Positions 26,956 to 37,035 of a DNA stretch of 52,237 bases are shown here, piece after piece (the stretch's first letter is position 1; each line of letters starts with the position of its first letter). The DNA is taken from the NCBI GenBank assembly GCA_947038175.1, contig CAMQVJ010000007.1, positions 1 through 52,237 on the forward strand. Direction: 5' to 3'. A model generated the notes under the pieces. It worked only from the letters and a program-made list of their open reading frames with translations, searched no databases and was not told the DNA's origin. This DNA is from an uncultured Desulfovibrio sp. GTDB taxonomy: Bacteria; Desulfobacterota; Desulfovibrionia; Desulfovibrionales; Desulfovibrionaceae. The position numbers were made by a program, and so were the translations under genes.

Positions 26956-29652
26956 TTATTGTTGAATCGTAGCCTCAGGTGTTATTTTGAGGCTTTTAAG
27001 GAAGTTTAAGTCTACACTATTTTTGAATATTTCTTTTACATCGATTCCAAATGCTACAGGTAGAACGTCGTCCACATCTCTAGCAAAGACAATATTGAGA
27101 TCTTGCAAGATTTCTTCAGGAACTTCTTCAAGATCCTTTTTATTATCTATAGGAAGGATAACTGTTTTTATATTGGTTCGACGTGCCGCAAGGAGTTTTT
27201 CCCTTAGGCCACCGATGGGAAGCACTCGTCCACGAAGGGTTATTTCACCTGTCATAGCGACGTTATCAAGGACGGGAATACCTAAAAGGGCAGATGTTAT
27301 GGAGGTTGCCATGGTTATACCCGCAGAAGGTCCATCTTTAGGAGTAGCGCCTTCAGGAACGTGAACATGTATATCTAATTTTTTGTAAAAATCAGGTTTG
27401 AGTCCAAAAAGGCTTGCCCGTGAACGAATATAACTAAACGCTGCCTCGGCAGATTCCTTCATCACGTCGCCTAATTGGCCTGTGGTAGAAATCTTCCCTG
27501 ATCCTGGCATAAGCGCTGTTTCAATATAAAGAATGTCACCACCCACATTGTTGAAAGCAAGACCAGTTACAACACCAACTTGTGCCATATTATCACGTTC
27601 ACCGTAGCGGTATTTTTGTACGCCAAGGTATCCGTTGAGGTCTGGAACATCAACATCAATATGTGTGCTTGATTTTATGGTTGTTCTTTCGCTTTGATTT
27701 TCAGAAATAGTGTCATCATTCTCGTCAGTATTATCGTCGTCATCGGAGACAAGTTTGATCGCTGTCTTTCTACAAAGAGCTGCAATTTCACGCTCTAGGT
27801 TTCGAACTCCAGCCTCACGAGTATAGGAACGGATAACTTCAAGCATTGCCTCGTCTGTAATAGTGAGGTTAGCTTCAGATATACCGTGTTCTTCCCATTG
27901 CTTTGGTAAGAGGAAGTCTTTAGCAATATTCATTTTTTCTGTTTCTAAATAACTGGAAAGCTCAATAATTTCCATTCTGTCTCGAAGAGGTGCAGGGATA
28001 CTGGAAAGTGAATTAGCTGTGGTTATGAAGAATACTTTTGAAAGATCATAGTCAAGATCTAAATAATGGTCATTGAAGGAATTATTTTGTTCAGGATCTA
28101 AAACTTCCAAAAGAGCAGAAGAGGGATCGCCTCTAAAGTCTGATGTCATTTTGTCAATTTCATCAAGACAGAACAATGGGTTATTATATTTTGCTTTTTT
28201 GAGCGCCATAAGTATTTTGCCAGGCATCGCACCAACATAGGTACGACGGTGACCACGGATTTCCGCCTCATCTCGTACACCACCAAGGGAAATACGAACA
28301 AACTCACGCCCTGTAGCTTTTGCCACAGATTTAGCAAGCGATGTTTTACCAACGCCAGGAGGGCCAACGAGGCACAAAATAGGGCCTTTTAGTCCATGGG
28401 TGAGTTTTTGTACTGCTAAATATTCAAGTATGCGTTCTTTTGTTTTTTTAAGTCCAAAGTGAGCGTCATTGAGAATTTTCTTTGCATTGGCGATATTGAT
28501 TTTTATGTCTTTTGATGCGTTCCATGGAAGATCAAGAATCCAATCAATATAGTTACGCGCAACGGTGTATTCCGCTGATGCTGGTGACATAGGGCGCAGT
28601 TTACGAAGCTCACGCAAGGCTTTTTCTCTCGCTTCATCAGGCATATTTTTTGCGTTGATGAGAGCTTCTAGTTCGTCAGCTTCAGCGTGCGGATCATCAC
28701 TGCCCATTTCTTTGTGGATAGCTTTGACTTGTTCTGTCAAATAGTATTCACGCTGATTGCGTTCCATTTGATCTTTGACACGCCCTTTAATCTTTTTCTC
28801 AAGGGAGGCGACAGCGAGCTCACCATTAAGGAGTTCGTACGCTTTTTCAAGACGATCTGCCGTATTTAGAATTTCAAGCGCTTCTTGCTTTTTTGCATAC
28901 TCAATACGCAAGTGTGGCATGATAGCATCTGCTAATCGTCCTGAATTATGTAGTCCTGCGATAGCGGCAACATGTTCAGGGCTGATTTTTCGATTTATTT
29001 TTGCAAATTCTTCCATTGATTCATGCACTGCCCGATAAAGCGCTTCTGCGTCTTGCGGATTTGTCTCAAATTCTTCAATTTGAGTAGTGATAAGACATGG
29101 ATACGGTTTTGTTCCATAGGGATTAGAAAGAGACTGTACATCATTCTTTGAGACAGTTTGGGCAGAGAAATCTTCCTTGCTCAGTGCTGTATCTATGGAA
29201 GGAACGTCATCGCTTTTTTCATTTTTATCAATAGATTGATTTCGTTTTTCTTCCGCTTCTAGGGCAACAGTTTTCGTGATATTATAATTAGTCGCAAAAT
29301 CAAGGTGTTCATTTTCTTTAGAAAAAGCTTCCCATGTCGCCCTGTATAAGCCCTCAAAAAGAACCTTTATACTACCATCAGGAAGGCGCATAAGCTGCAA
29401 GATGCGGCTGACAACGCCTATGGTATAGATGTCTTCTGGTTGTGGCTTCTCTACATCGGCTTCTTTTTGGGTAACCAAAAAAATATGCTTTCCGTAGGAA
29501 CTAATGGCTTGCTCGATAGCTTTAATAGAGGATTCTCGACCCACAAAAAGTGGCATAATCGCATGGGGAAAAATTACCACTTCACGCAAGGTCATGATGG
29601 GTAAAATTTTTATATTTGCTTCTGCGGCACTTTTATCTATTGGTGATGTCAT
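26956..29652 (-). CDS. lon: ATP-dependent Lon protease
   Basis: 898 residues, longer than the usual 780-820. LON substrate domain about 15-245; AAA+ domain with Walker A GPPGVGKT (about 430) and FCLDEIDKM; protease domain with the catalytic Ser in KDGPSAG (about 774) and Lys in [12 protein letters not shown] (about 817). The extra length comes from two low-complexity insertions: one Ser/Asp/Lys-rich around 132-180 inside the LON domain, and one acidic ([12 protein letters not shown]) around 640-675 between the AAA+ and protease domains. gagga precedes the ATG. It lies downstream of clpP-clpX, forming a protein-quality cluster with tig. Confidence 0.95.
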   Translation of the reverse strand: MTSPIDKSAAEANIKILPIMTLREVVIFPHAIMPLFVGRESSIKAIEQAISSYGKHIFLVTQKEADVEKPQPEDIYTIGVVSRILQLMRLPDGSIKVLFEGLYRATWEAFSKENEHLDFATNYNITKTVALEAEEKRNQSIDKNEKSDDVPSIDTALSKEDFSAQTVSKNDVQSLSNPYGTKPYPCLITTQIEEFETNPQDAEALYRAVHESMEEFAKINRKISPEHVAAIAGLHNSGRLADAIMPHLRIEYAKKQEALEILNTADRLEKAYELLNGELAVASLEKKIKGRVKDQMERNQREYYLTEQVKAIHKEMGSDDPHAEADELEALINAKNMPDEAREKALRELRKLRPMSPASAEYTVARNYIDWILDLPWNASKDIKINIANAKKILNDAHFGLKKTKERILEYLAVQKLTHGLKGPILCLVGPPGVGKTSLAKSVAKATGREFVRISLGGVRDEAEIRGHRRTYVGAMPGKILMALKKAKYNNPLFCLDEIDKMTSDFRGDPSSALLEVLDPEQNNSFNDHYLDLDYDLSKVFFITTANSLSSIPAPLRDRMEIIELSSYLETEKMNIAKDFLLPKQWEEHGISEANLTITDEAMLEVIRSYTREAGVRNLEREIAALCRKTAIKLVSDDDDNTDENDDTISENQSERTTIKSSTHIDVDVPDLNGYLGVQKYRYGERDNMAQVGVVTGLAFNNVGGDILYIETALMPGSGKISTTGQLGDVMKESAEAAFSYIRSRASLFGLKPDFYKKLDIHVHVPEGATPKDGPSAGITMATSITSALLGIPVLDNVAMTGEITLRGRVLPIGGLREKLLAARRTNIKTVILPIDNKKDLEEVPEEILQDLNIVFARDVDDVLPVAFGIDVKEIFKNSVDLNFLKSLKITPEATIQQ

Positions 29653-29696
29653 ATATTCCTCGGAGATGTGAAGTGATCAATTTGAATTAAAAGGAA

Positions 29697-30932
29697 CTAG
29701 CCTGTTTTTTTGCTTTTCTTTAGAAAAAGAGGTGTGTCTCCATTTTCAATAACCCCTTTCGTAATAACGCATTCCTTGTTGTCTGCGGTTTCTGGCAGGG
29801 TATACATGATATCAAGCATAACACTTTCAAGGACGTTACGTAAGCCACGCGCGCCTGTTTTACGCTCAATAGCTTTATTTGCAACAGAGCGAAGAGCATC
29901 ATTTTCAAAATGTAAGCTCGCACCATCGAATTCAAATAATTTTTGATATTGTTTGGTAAGGGCATTCCTAGGCTCGGTGAGAACTCTCACTAAATCGTCT
30001 TCTGTGAGTTCGTCTACGTGTGTAATAACAGGGATACGACCGACAAATTCAGGAATAAGACCAAACTGTACAAGGTCAGAAGGAACTACTTTGTCGAGTA
30101 ATTGTGTAAGGGTTTGGTCTTTCTTTTGGGTGATATTAGCGCTGAAGCCCATGCTATGCCCACGGATACGCTGCTCAACCATTTTTTCAAGACCGATGAA
30201 AGCACCGCCCATAATGAAAAGGATATTGGCAGTATTTAAGCGGATGAATTCTTGCTGAGGGTGTTTACGCCCACCTTTTGGAGGAATATTTGCTTCTGTT
30301 CCTTCAATAATTTTAAGCAAGGCTTGCTGAACGCCTTCACCTGACACGTCACGTGTAATGGATGGACCGTCACTTTTGCGTGATATTTTATCAATTTCGT
30401 CAATATAAATAATGCCTCGTCCTGCAGCTTCCAAGTTGTATTCTGCGTTTTGCACGAGCTGAACAAGGATATTCTCTACGTCTTCACCAACATAACCAGC
30501 TTCGGTGAGGGTGGTCGCATCGGCAATAGCAAAAGGAACATTAAGAACTTTTGCAAGGGTACGTGCAAGTAGTGTTTTACCGCTACCAGATGGACCCGCT
30601 AAAAGCACGTTACTTTTTTCAAGTTCTACGTCACCAAGATCGTCTGCATAGGACACACGCTTGTAATGGTTATAGACAGCTACAGAAAGAATTTTCTTTG
30701 CGTTGTCTTGTCCAATAACATATTCATCAAGGCGAGCTTTGATTTCTTTTGGTGTGAGAATTTTTTGGTCTCCGGAAAGAGCCCTTTCTCTGTCTTGCTT
30801 GGAAATAATACCGTTACAAGCTTCAACACACTTGTCACAGATGCAAGCATCTGATTGTACAATGAAATGTTTTACTTCAAATTCATTTTTTCCGCAAAAT
30901 GAACAAGACATTCCTTTATCATTATTTTTCAT
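29697..30932 (-). CDS. clpX: ATP-dependent protease ATPase subunit ClpX
   Basis: 411 residues. An N-terminal zinc-binding domain has four cysteines (CSFCG ... CDKCVEAC). The AAA+ domain has Walker A GPSGSGKT (about 113), Walker [11 protein letters not shown] and sensor motifs; [17 protein letters not shown] contains the pore region, and [14 protein letters not shown] is the C-terminal sensor 2. It unfolds substrates and feeds them to ClpP. aaggaac precedes the ATG; clpP ends 16 bases upstream. It ends in TAG. Confidence 0.97.
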   Translation of the reverse strand: MKNNDKGMSCSFCGKNEFEVKHFIVQSDACICDKCVEACNGIISKQDRERALSGDQKILTPKEIKARLDEYVIGQDNAKKILSVAVYNHYKRVSYADDLGDVELEKSNVLLAGPSGSGKTLLARTLAKVLNVPFAIADATTLTEAGYVGEDVENILVQLVQNAEYNLEAAGRGIIYIDEIDKISRKSDGPSITRDVSGEGVQQALLKIIEGTEANIPPKGGRKHPQQEFIRLNTANILFIMGGAFIGLEKMVEQRIRGHSMGFSANITQKKDQTLTQLLDKVVPSDLVQFGLIPEFVGRIPVITHVDELTEDDLVRVLTEPRNALTKQYQKLFEFDGASLHFENDALRSVANKAIERKTGARGLRNVLESVMLDIMYTLPETADNKECVITKGVIENGDTPLFLKKSKKTG

Positions 30933-30948
30933 GGTAGTTCCTTTTGGA

Positions 30949-31542
30949 CTATTGACTTAGATCTTGTCTAGAAACAAGGATATTATCAATAAGACCATAT
31001 GCTAACGCTGTCTCAGCTGTGAGGTAATTATCACGTTCAGTATCTGCGGCCACTTTTTTAAGAGTTTGACCAGTATTTGTAGCAAGAATAGTGTTGAGAT
31101 TTTTTTTCATACGAAGCACTTCTTTTGTATGGATTTCAATGTCAGTGACCTGACCTTGATAACCACCAGAAGGTTGGTGAATCATTATTTGACTATGAGG
31201 AAGAGCGTAGCGTTTGCCTTTTGCTCCGCCTGCTAGTAAGAAAGCGCCCATACTTGCGGCACGCCCCATACAAAGAGTGGTGACGGGAGCGGCGATAAAT
31301 TGCATGGTATCATAAATAGCCATACCTGCGGTTACAGATCCGCCAGGGCTATTGATATAAAGACTAATTTCTTTTTCAGGGTCTTGAGATTCCAAGAAAA
31401 GTAATTGGGCACAGATGAGAGAAGCGACGGTGTCGTTCACTTCTGTTCCAAGAAGGATAATGCGGTCTTTAAGTAATCTGGAATAAATATCATAAGCACG
31501 TTCAGAACGGCCTGTTGTTTCAATGACCATAGGTATATTCAT
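30949..31542 (-). CDS. clpP: ATP-dependent Clp protease proteolytic subunit
   Basis: 197 residues. Catalytic Ser in GRAASMGA (about 97), His in [11 protein letters not shown] (about 122) and Asp in DTERDNYL (about 173). The propeptide-like N-terminus [23 protein letters not shown] is typical. Fourteen subunits form the barrel that ClpX loads. agggaac precedes the ATG. Order tig-clpP-clpX is the common bacterial arrangement. It ends in TAG, with an in-frame TAA 8 codons beyond. Confidence 0.97.
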   Translation of the reverse strand: MNIPMVIETTGRSERAYDIYSRLLKDRIILLGTEVNDTVASLICAQLLFLESQDPEKEISLYINSPGGSVTAGMAIYDTMQFIAAPVTTLCMGRAASMGAFLLAGGAKGKRYALPHSQIMIHQPSGGYQGQVTDIEIHTKEVLRMKKNLNTILATNTGQTLKKVAADTERDNYLTAETALAYGLIDNILVSRQDLSQ

Positions 31543-31599
31543 GGTAGTTCCCTTTATTTATTATGAAATTATGTGAATGAAAAAATAATGTTCTTGAAA

Positions 31600-31640
31600 A
31601 TATTACCCGCAGACAAAGAAACTTTGCCTGCGGATAATAT
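31600..31640 (-). terminator. Hairpin between tig and clpP
   Basis: Stem ccgcaggcaaag / ctttgtctgcgg (one mismatch, loop ttt) extended by atatta/taatat. On the minus strand it is followed by ttttcaag. It lies about 190 bases after tig and 60 bases before clpP, so it probably terminates or attenuates the tig transcript. Confidence 0.65.
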
Positions 31641-31829
31641 TAAGTTTTTTTATAAAATAATGAGCTAAAATAAGTAAAAGATGAAGTATCAAATATATCT
31701 CTTATTGTAACACTCTTTTAGCATATATAGTTTTGACTTAATATTCCCATAAAGAGTATATGCAAAATGCTTGCCAAAAACAGTGTCATTTTTTTGTTTT
31801 TACTTATTCGTCATTTTTATTGTAACTTG

Positions 31830-33179
31830 TTATGCATTGGTCTCGTTTTTTTCTGCGCTCTCAGGAAGAGGCTTGCCTTCGGCGTCTACTGGCATTTTCT
31901 TCGCTTGGGTGTAGATATAATCAAGTGCCTTGCCTGTCATGATGCGTTCTTGAACTTCGTGAACCATGCCAGATTGCGCAATGTGTTGACGCACTTGCTC
32001 GTATTCTTGCTTTGTTTCCATAGCAAGTTGACGAATATACATGTCAACTTCTTGGCCTGATACTGTAAACTCTTGTTGGTAAGCAACAGAAAGAAGGAAT
32101 ACATGTGCTTTAGTATCTTCTTTCGCTGTCTTTTCGCCTTGTTCTTTCATGTCAGCAAGGGCTTGAACCATGCCTTCTGGTGTCATGTTTTGCTTGCCAA
32201 GGTGATGACGAGCTTCTGCCATATAATTTGATACGGCAGCTTGCACCATACCTTCAGGGAGGGTATAATCAAGGTCTTTTAATATGGATTGAAGAAGGTC
32301 GTTTTGAGCTTTAGATTTTACTTGCGCCATTTTGCTATTCATAGATTGGCTTGTGATGGCGATATGGAGTTTGCTCAAATCTTCAAAGCCCATTTTCTTC
32401 GCAAATTCTTCGTCAAATTCAGGAAGAACTTGCTTTTGAATTTTGTGAAGATTAATACGGATGTCTATGGTTTTTCCACGGAAGGTTGGCTCTGGATAAT
32501 CCTCAGGGCAAACCATGGTTCCTTTTGCTTCTTCGTCAACAAGGATAGTGCGCACAAGTGCATCCACTTCTTTGTCTTTATTTTCTTCACGAAGTTGCAT
32601 ATGGAAGTTTTGAGCTGACATACCTGGTACAGGAGAGCCGTCCATGGATCCTTCAACGTCAACGAGGAGGATATCGCCCATTTCTGGTTTACGATTTTCT
32701 GTAACATCTTCAAGAGCTGCCATGCTTTGGCGGAGTTGAAGAGTGATTTTTTCAATCTCTTCTCTTGAAAGAGCAGGAGATTCAACGTTAACAGAAAACG
32801 CTGTGAAATCTTTTGGTAAATCGATAGGAGGAAGAACTTCAAATGAGCAAGTGAAGGAGAAATCTTCGCCACGTGCAATCTTTTGAGGATTTTCTTGATT
32901 TTCTAATTGGATACGGCTGATAGGGTTAATCTTTTCTTCATCAATTGTTTTGTTGATGTTTTGATTAACGAGGCTTTCGGTTGCGCGATTATACACATCA
33001 TCTGCGTAGCGCTGTTCGATAACAGTAAGAGGCACTTTGCCTTTACGAAAGCCATTTATATGAAGATCTTTAGCGTATTCACGAAGTGTTGCATCAAGGA
33101 CGCTGTTGACTTCTTTTGCTTCGATAACGAAAGCTATTTTACGCTCAATTTGTGATGGGGATTCTATAATATATGACAC
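31830..33179 (-). CDS. tig: Trigger factor
   Basis: 449 residues, starting at GTG (33179) with aaggag 6 bases upstream. The ribosome-binding domain carries the signature GFRKGKVP (about 43). The peptidyl-prolyl isomerase domain (about 155-240) contains GDILLVDVEGSMDG; the rest is the helical chaperone cage with a Glu/Asn-rich tail. It holds nascent chains at the ribosome exit. It heads the tig-clpP-clpX-lon series, with tRNA-Leu 75 bases upstream on the same strand. Confidence 0.96.
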   Translation of the reverse strand: MSYIIESPSQIERKIAFVIEAKEVNSVLDATLREYAKDLHINGFRKGKVPLTVIEQRYADDVYNRATESLVNQNINKTIDEEKINPISRIQLENQENPQKIARGEDFSFTCSFEVLPPIDLPKDFTAFSVNVESPALSREEIEKITLQLRQSMAALEDVTENRKPEMGDILLVDVEGSMDGSPVPGMSAQNFHMQLREENKDKEVDALVRTILVDEEAKGTMVCPEDYPEPTFRGKTIDIRINLHKIQKQVLPEFDEEFAKKMGFEDLSKLHIAITSQSMNSKMAQVKSKAQNDLLQSILKDLDYTLPEGMVQAAVSNYMAEARHHLGKQNMTPEGMVQALADMKEQGEKTAKEDTKAHVFLLSVAYQQEFTVSGQEVDMYIRQLAMETKQEYEQVRQHIAQSGMVHEVQERIMTGKALDYIYTQAKKMPVDAEGKPLPESAEKNETNA

Positions 33180-33253
33180 TGACGGCTCCTTGTTTGGTGT
33201 CCGGCATCAAAGATGGGACTCTTACTGGAGCCATTGGCCGGTTAAAAGTTTGG

Positions 33254-33338
33254 TGGTACGAGAGAAGAGACTCGAACTCTTAAGGAATACTCCGCTGGAT
33301 CCTAAGTCCAGTGCGTTTACCAATTCCGCCACTCTCGC
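33254..33338 (-). tRNA. tRNA-Leu (anticodon UAG)
   Basis: 85 nt on the minus strand with CCA encoded. The acceptor stem is gcgagag / ctctcgt (terminal G-U). The D arm contains ggcggaattggtaaacgc. The anticodon arm is ctgga-cttagga-tccag with anticodon TAG, so it reads CUN leucine codons. A long variable arm (cggagtattccttaag) marks a class II tRNA. The T arm is agagttcgagtctct, with the expected TTCGA. The anticodon UAG must not be confused with the UAG codon used in mttB. Confidence 0.95.
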
Positions 33339-33554
33339 ACACGAAGAAGCTATAGAATGCTTCGACTTGGAATAAGTAATACACTTTTATTCTCTTGGCA
33401 AGGTGATATTTTAAAAAAATATGGAATTTATTGATAAATATTTGATATGTTATAATATCTTTTTTTTGAGGCTTTATGGATTGCTATCCATTCTATATGG
33501 TGTTAGTGGATACACTCCCTTATTTTAGAATATTTTAAACCGCGAGCGCATTCT

Positions 33555-34901
33555 ATGCTTGATAATATTCGTTTACGCAAAAAGCTTTTTTATTTGACCG
33601 TTCCCATCTTTATTGAAACCTTGCTTATAATGTTACTTGGTTTTATGGATGTCATTATGCTGAGTCAACTTTCCGATTCGGTGGTTGCCTCTGTGGGTAT
33701 TGTCAATCAAATTTTCATAACAGTATCCATGGTTTTTATGGTGGGGGCAACGGGCACATCTGTTTTATGTTCTCAATACGTTGGAGCAGGACGGCAGGAT
33801 AATTTCACTCAAAGTGTTGGAGTTGCTCTTGTTTTTAATGCAATACTTGGCATAAGCGTAAGCCTTATTTTCTACTTTTATTCTGAAAAAATTCTTTCTT
33901 ATATGGATATTGCACCAGAACTCATGGTGAATTCTTCAATTTATGCAAAAACTGTTGGTTCTTTTCTTGGTTTTGTATGCATTTCCATGGTTATCGCTGC
34001 GGTTTTGCGAAGCTGTAATTTAACCCGCTATCCCATGTATGTTTCGCTTGTGATTAATATTTGTAATATCCTGGGGAATTACACGCTTATATTTGGTAAA
34101 TTTGGTTTTCCTGCGCTTGGGGTAGAAGGGGCCGCTATTTCCACTGCGTGTAGTCGTGTTGTGGCTTTTCTTCTTTTATCTTTTGTTCTTATGCGCTATT
34201 GTCTGAAATTACCTCTTTTTTCGTCTTTGTCGCCTTTTCCTTGGGATAAATTGAAGAAAATGCTCTTTATTGGTGTGCCGTCTGCTGGCGAAATGGTGGC
34301 CTATAGTCTTTCCCAAATGGTGATTGTGTATTTTATCAATCAATTGGGAACAGAGGCTGTTGCGGCACGAACCTATCTTATCAATTTTATTATGTTTACT
34401 TTTCTTTTTGCCCTTTCTATCGGGCAAGGTTCTTCTATTATTGTAGGGCAGCTAATAGGAAGAAATAAGAATAAGGCTGCCTTATATCTAGGGAATTTTA
34501 GCATGCGTGTGGCTATTTATGTTTGCGTAAGCCTTTCCTGTGTTCTTGCTATTATCGCTCCGTTTTTATTGCCCTTTGTCACGGATAATCCTCGGATTAT
34601 TACTTTGTGCCTGACTATTTTTTGGATTGATATTGTTTTAGAGGTGGGGCGTGCAATAAATATTCTAGGGGGAAGGTTGCTTGGTGCGGTAGGAAATCCC
34701 CAATATCCTTTTGTCCTTGCTCTTATCTTTATGTGGGGTATGGCAACCCTTGGGTCCTATATATTTGGGGTCGTGCTTGGGTTCGGACTTGTTGGAATGT
34801 GGATAGCTTTTTTACTAGACGAGACTATTCGAGCGGCTCTTATTTGGAGGCGCTGGCAAAGTCGTAAGTGGGAAAATCGTGGTTTTATAAAAAAGATATA
34901 A
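33555..34901 (+). CDS. MATE family efflux transporter
   Basis: 448 residues, 12 membrane segments in two pseudo-symmetric halves, the length usual for MATE. It starts MLDNIRLRKKLFYLTVPIFI. Typical motifs are MDVIMLSQLSDSVVASVG near helix 1, MVGATGTSVLCSQYVGAG, and VAARTYLINFIMFTF with GQGSSIIVGQLIGRNK in the second half. MATE pumps export drugs or metabolites using sodium or proton gradients; the substrate is unknown. No strong ribosome site is seen before the ATG (gcgagcg). It is followed by the DH4/DH5 foldback pair and faces the fumarase genes. Confidence 0.88.
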   Translation: MLDNIRLRKKLFYLTVPIFIETLLIMLLGFMDVIMLSQLSDSVVASVGIVNQIFITVSMVFMVGATGTSVLCSQYVGAGRQDNFTQSVGVALVFNAILGISVSLIFYFYSEKILSYMDIAPELMVNSSIYAKTVGSFLGFVCISMVIAAVLRSCNLTRYPMYVSLVINICNILGNYTLIFGKFGFPALGVEGAAISTACSRVVAFLLLSFVLMRYCLKLPLFSSLSPFPWDKLKKMLFIGVPSAGEMVAYSLSQMVIVYFINQLGTEAVAARTYLINFIMFTFLFALSIGQGSSIIVGQLIGRNKNKAALYLGNFSMRVAIYVCVSLSCVLAIIAPFLLPFVTDNPRIITLCLTIFWIDIVLEVGRAINILGGRLLGAVGNPQYPFVLALIFMWGMATLGSYIFGVVLGFGLVGMWIAFLLDETIRAALIWRRWQSRKWENRGFIKKI

Positions 34902-34914
34902 TTACGTGATTGAC

Positions 34915-34981
34915 TATGGGGGAAGCTTTGCTTCCCCCATACCCCCATCAGTAAAGGGCATGATGCCCTTTACAATCCCCT
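34915..34981 (+). repeat. Double-hairpin element DH4
   Basis: Hairpin atgggggaagc / gcttcccccat (34916-34940), linker acccccatcagt, hairpin aaagggcat-g-atgccctt (34953-34971), then acaatcccc. It lies just after the MATE stop codon and is inverted relative to DH5, so it may also act as a terminator. Confidence 0.75.
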
Positions 34982-35085
34982 TTTGGGCTCTCTATTGTAA
35001 GTGTTTGCTTATGCTTCGCAAACTGAAACGACTTGCGGTTGCCCTTTTGGATAGGTGCAATCCCCATATTAAATTAAGTTTCCTC

Positions 35086-35180
35086 TTTTTCAAACAAAGT
35101 TTGGAAAAGCGATGTGGGGGTTCGGGGGTGGTCACCACCCCCGAGAAAAAAAATAAAAAATAAAAAATAAAAATAAAAAA
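35086..35180 (-). repeat. Double-hairpin element DH5 (inverted relative to DH4)
   Basis: On the minus strand: T-rich run, hairpin cgggggtggt / accacccccg (35123-35143), linker aacccccacatcgct, hairpin with caaac / gtttg (35091-35103). The linker is shared with DH3. The T-rich run begins at the fumarase beta stop codon, so the element may terminate that transcript. Confidence 0.75.
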
Positions 35181-35747
35181 CTATAGACTTGTTTTCCGAT
35201 AAGGCGCTTGTCCTTGCTCGTAATAATTATTGCCTTCGCAATCTATGGCAACAATAGCAGGGAAGTTTTCCACTTCCAGGGCGGCTATGGCTTCTGCTCC
35301 GAGGTCTTCGTAGGCAAGTACTGTGTATTTCTTGATGCTTTTTGCTATGAGAGCACCTGCACCACCGATGGCAACAAGATAAGGCACACCGTGTTTTTTC
35401 ATGGCATCGACGACTTCTTCTTTACGATAACCTTTGCCTATCATTCCCTTGAGACCTTGCTCGATGAGTTTTGGAGTATAGGAATCCATGCGCCCAGAAG
35501 TGGTTGGCCCTGCGGAACCTATGGGAGTATTAGGCTTTGCTGGGCTTGGTCCAACATAATAAATGACAGCGTTTTTCAAGTCTACAGGGAGCTTTTCTCC
35601 TCGGTCGAGGGCTTCTGTCATACGCTTATGGGCGGCATCTCTTGCGGCTATAATCGTTCCTGAGATGAGAACTTGGTCACCAGCCTTAAGGCTTCTTGCT
35701 GTGATGTCATCAAAGGGTGCTTGGATATGTTTTTTTTCAGAACTCAT
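35181..35747 (-). CDS. Class I (Fe-S) fumarate hydratase, beta subunit
   Basis: 188 residues from the ATG at 35747, preceded by aaggaatatt; an ATG 19 codons upstream lacks a ribosome site. It is the C-terminal half of Fe-S hydro-lyases: LISGTIIAARDAAHKRM, YYVGPSPAKPNTPIGSAGPTTSGRMD (with the substrate-binding TTSGRMD) and IGGAGALI. Paired with the alpha subunit 66 bases upstream it interconverts fumarate and malate. L(+)-tartrate dehydratase has the same architecture; the fumarase call rests on general prevalence. It ends in TAG. Confidence 0.88.
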   Translation of the reverse strand: MSSEKKHIQAPFDDITARSLKAGDQVLISGTIIAARDAAHKRMTEALDRGEKLPVDLKNAVIYYVGPSPAKPNTPIGSAGPTTSGRMDSYTPKLIEQGLKGMIGKGYRKEEVVDAMKKHGVPYLVAIGGAGALIAKSIKKYTVLAYEDLGAEAIAALEVENFPAIVAIDCEGNNYYEQGQAPYRKTSL

Positions 35748-35813
35748 ATAATATTCCTTACAGGTATGTAGATATGGTTTTCTTTTGATTCGCTTATAAT
35801 CCACTGTAATTTA

Positions 35814-36656
35814 TTATAATTCTATATGGGCATGTCTTGCTGCGTGGCAATTTATATTCACAGCAACGGGGAGCATGGCAATATGGGTTGGGTACCATTC
35901 TACATGCACTTTGAGTGCTGTTGTTGTTCCCCCAAGGCCTTGCGGCCCAATACCTGTTTTGTTAATCATAAGGAGCAGTTCTTCTTCTAGTTGTGCATAG
36001 CGAGGGTCGGCGTTTTTTGTTTCGATGTCTCTGATACAGGCTTTTTTAGAATTGAGAGCTGCCATTTCCATGCTACCGCCAATTCCCACTCCAACAACAA
36101 GTGGAGGGCAAGAATTGGGCCCTGCGGCTAAAACTGTTTCAAGAACGAATTTTTTCACGCCCTCAATTCCGTCAGCAGGGATAAGCATTTTTACTGTGCT
36201 TTTATTTTCAGAGCCAGCCCCTTTTGGAGCGAGTTTTATATTTATTTTGTCGCCTTGCACGAGTTTATAATGGATAATGGCAGGGCTATTATCTTTTGTG
36301 TTCTTCCGTTCAAAAAGAGGCTCAAATACCATGGATTTTCTGAGATATCCATCGGTATAGCCTTGGCGGACGCCTTCATTAATAGCCTCTTCAAGATTGC
36401 CCGTGATATGTAAATCTTGACCTATTTCCACAAAAACCACGGTGAGCCCTGTGTCTTGGCAGATGGGAACTTCTTCATTGTGTGCTATCTGCGCATTTTC
36501 CATTATATCAGATAAGATGATTTTTGCAGAGGGAGACTCTTCCAGTTCTTTACAGTCGCTCATTTTTTGATAGACATCACTTGGAAGATGGCAGCACGCA
36601 TCGATACAAAGTTTTTTCACTGCTTTTATAATGATGTTTGCGTCTAATTCTTTCAT
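35814..36656 (-). CDS. Class I (Fe-S) fumarate hydratase, alpha subunit
   Basis: 280 residues, the catalytic N-terminal half of the two-subunit Fe-S hydratase. Three cysteines for the [4Fe-4S] cluster are in place: Cys66 in ICQDTG, Cys183 in NSCPP and Cys270 in NCHAAR. KLAPKGAGSENKS and GPQGLGGTTTAL complete the motif set. The oxygen-labile cluster suits an anaerobe. caggag precedes the ATG. alpha-beta order is the usual one in anaerobes; fusion of both halves gives FumA/FumB of E. coli. Confidence 0.9.
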   Translation of the reverse strand: MKELDANIIIKAVKKLCIDACCHLPSDVYQKMSDCKELEESPSAKIILSDIMENAQIAHNEEVPICQDTGLTVVFVEIGQDLHITGNLEEAINEGVRQGYTDGYLRKSMVFEPLFERKNTKDNSPAIIHYKLVQGDKINIKLAPKGAGSENKSTVKMLIPADGIEGVKKFVLETVLAAGPNSCPPLVVGVGIGGSMEMAALNSKKACIRDIETKNADPRYAQLEEELLLMINKTGIGPQGLGGTTTALKVHVEWYPTHIAMLPVAVNINCHAARHAHIEL

Positions 36657-37035
36657 GTAAACTCCTGTTCAATAGTATGGAAAGGGTTTGATTCTGCTTG
36701 AAAGTTTTGTAGAGATTTTTTTGAGTTGTTTTCTAACAAAAAAGAGACTCAATGTATGCATTAGAATGCTTGCAGGGATAGGTCAAAATATTAAAGATGA
36801 TATATCAAAGTAGATATATGTTTTTATAATTGGCAAAGTAATCTAGTGAGAGAATGAGTTTAGGCTTTTTTTTTTATGTCGTCCAGTCTAAAAATAATCG
36901 ATAAGTGAAAAATATTATAAAAGATTGAGGAAATTTTCGTTAATAAAGCTTGTGCTATCTCTTTATTTTTGATAGAAAAAATCACCTATTATAATTAGGA
37001 TAGGAAATTACGTTTGAGGTCTGGAGGGTCTTATT
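36657..37035. other. Divergent intergenic region between fumarase and rpsA
   Basis: 379 AT-rich bases holding the promoters of both directions. A -10 like tataat at 36990-36995 serves rpsA plausibly, with ttgata 15 bases upstream (spacing short). No clear S1-binding leader structure or riboswitch was seen. Confidence 0.45.

Noticed and set aside
33254..33338. tRNA reading UAG (pyrrolysine tRNA)
   Set aside because: Its anticodon is UAG (reads CUA leucine codons), not CUA, and it has the long variable arm of tRNA-Leu.
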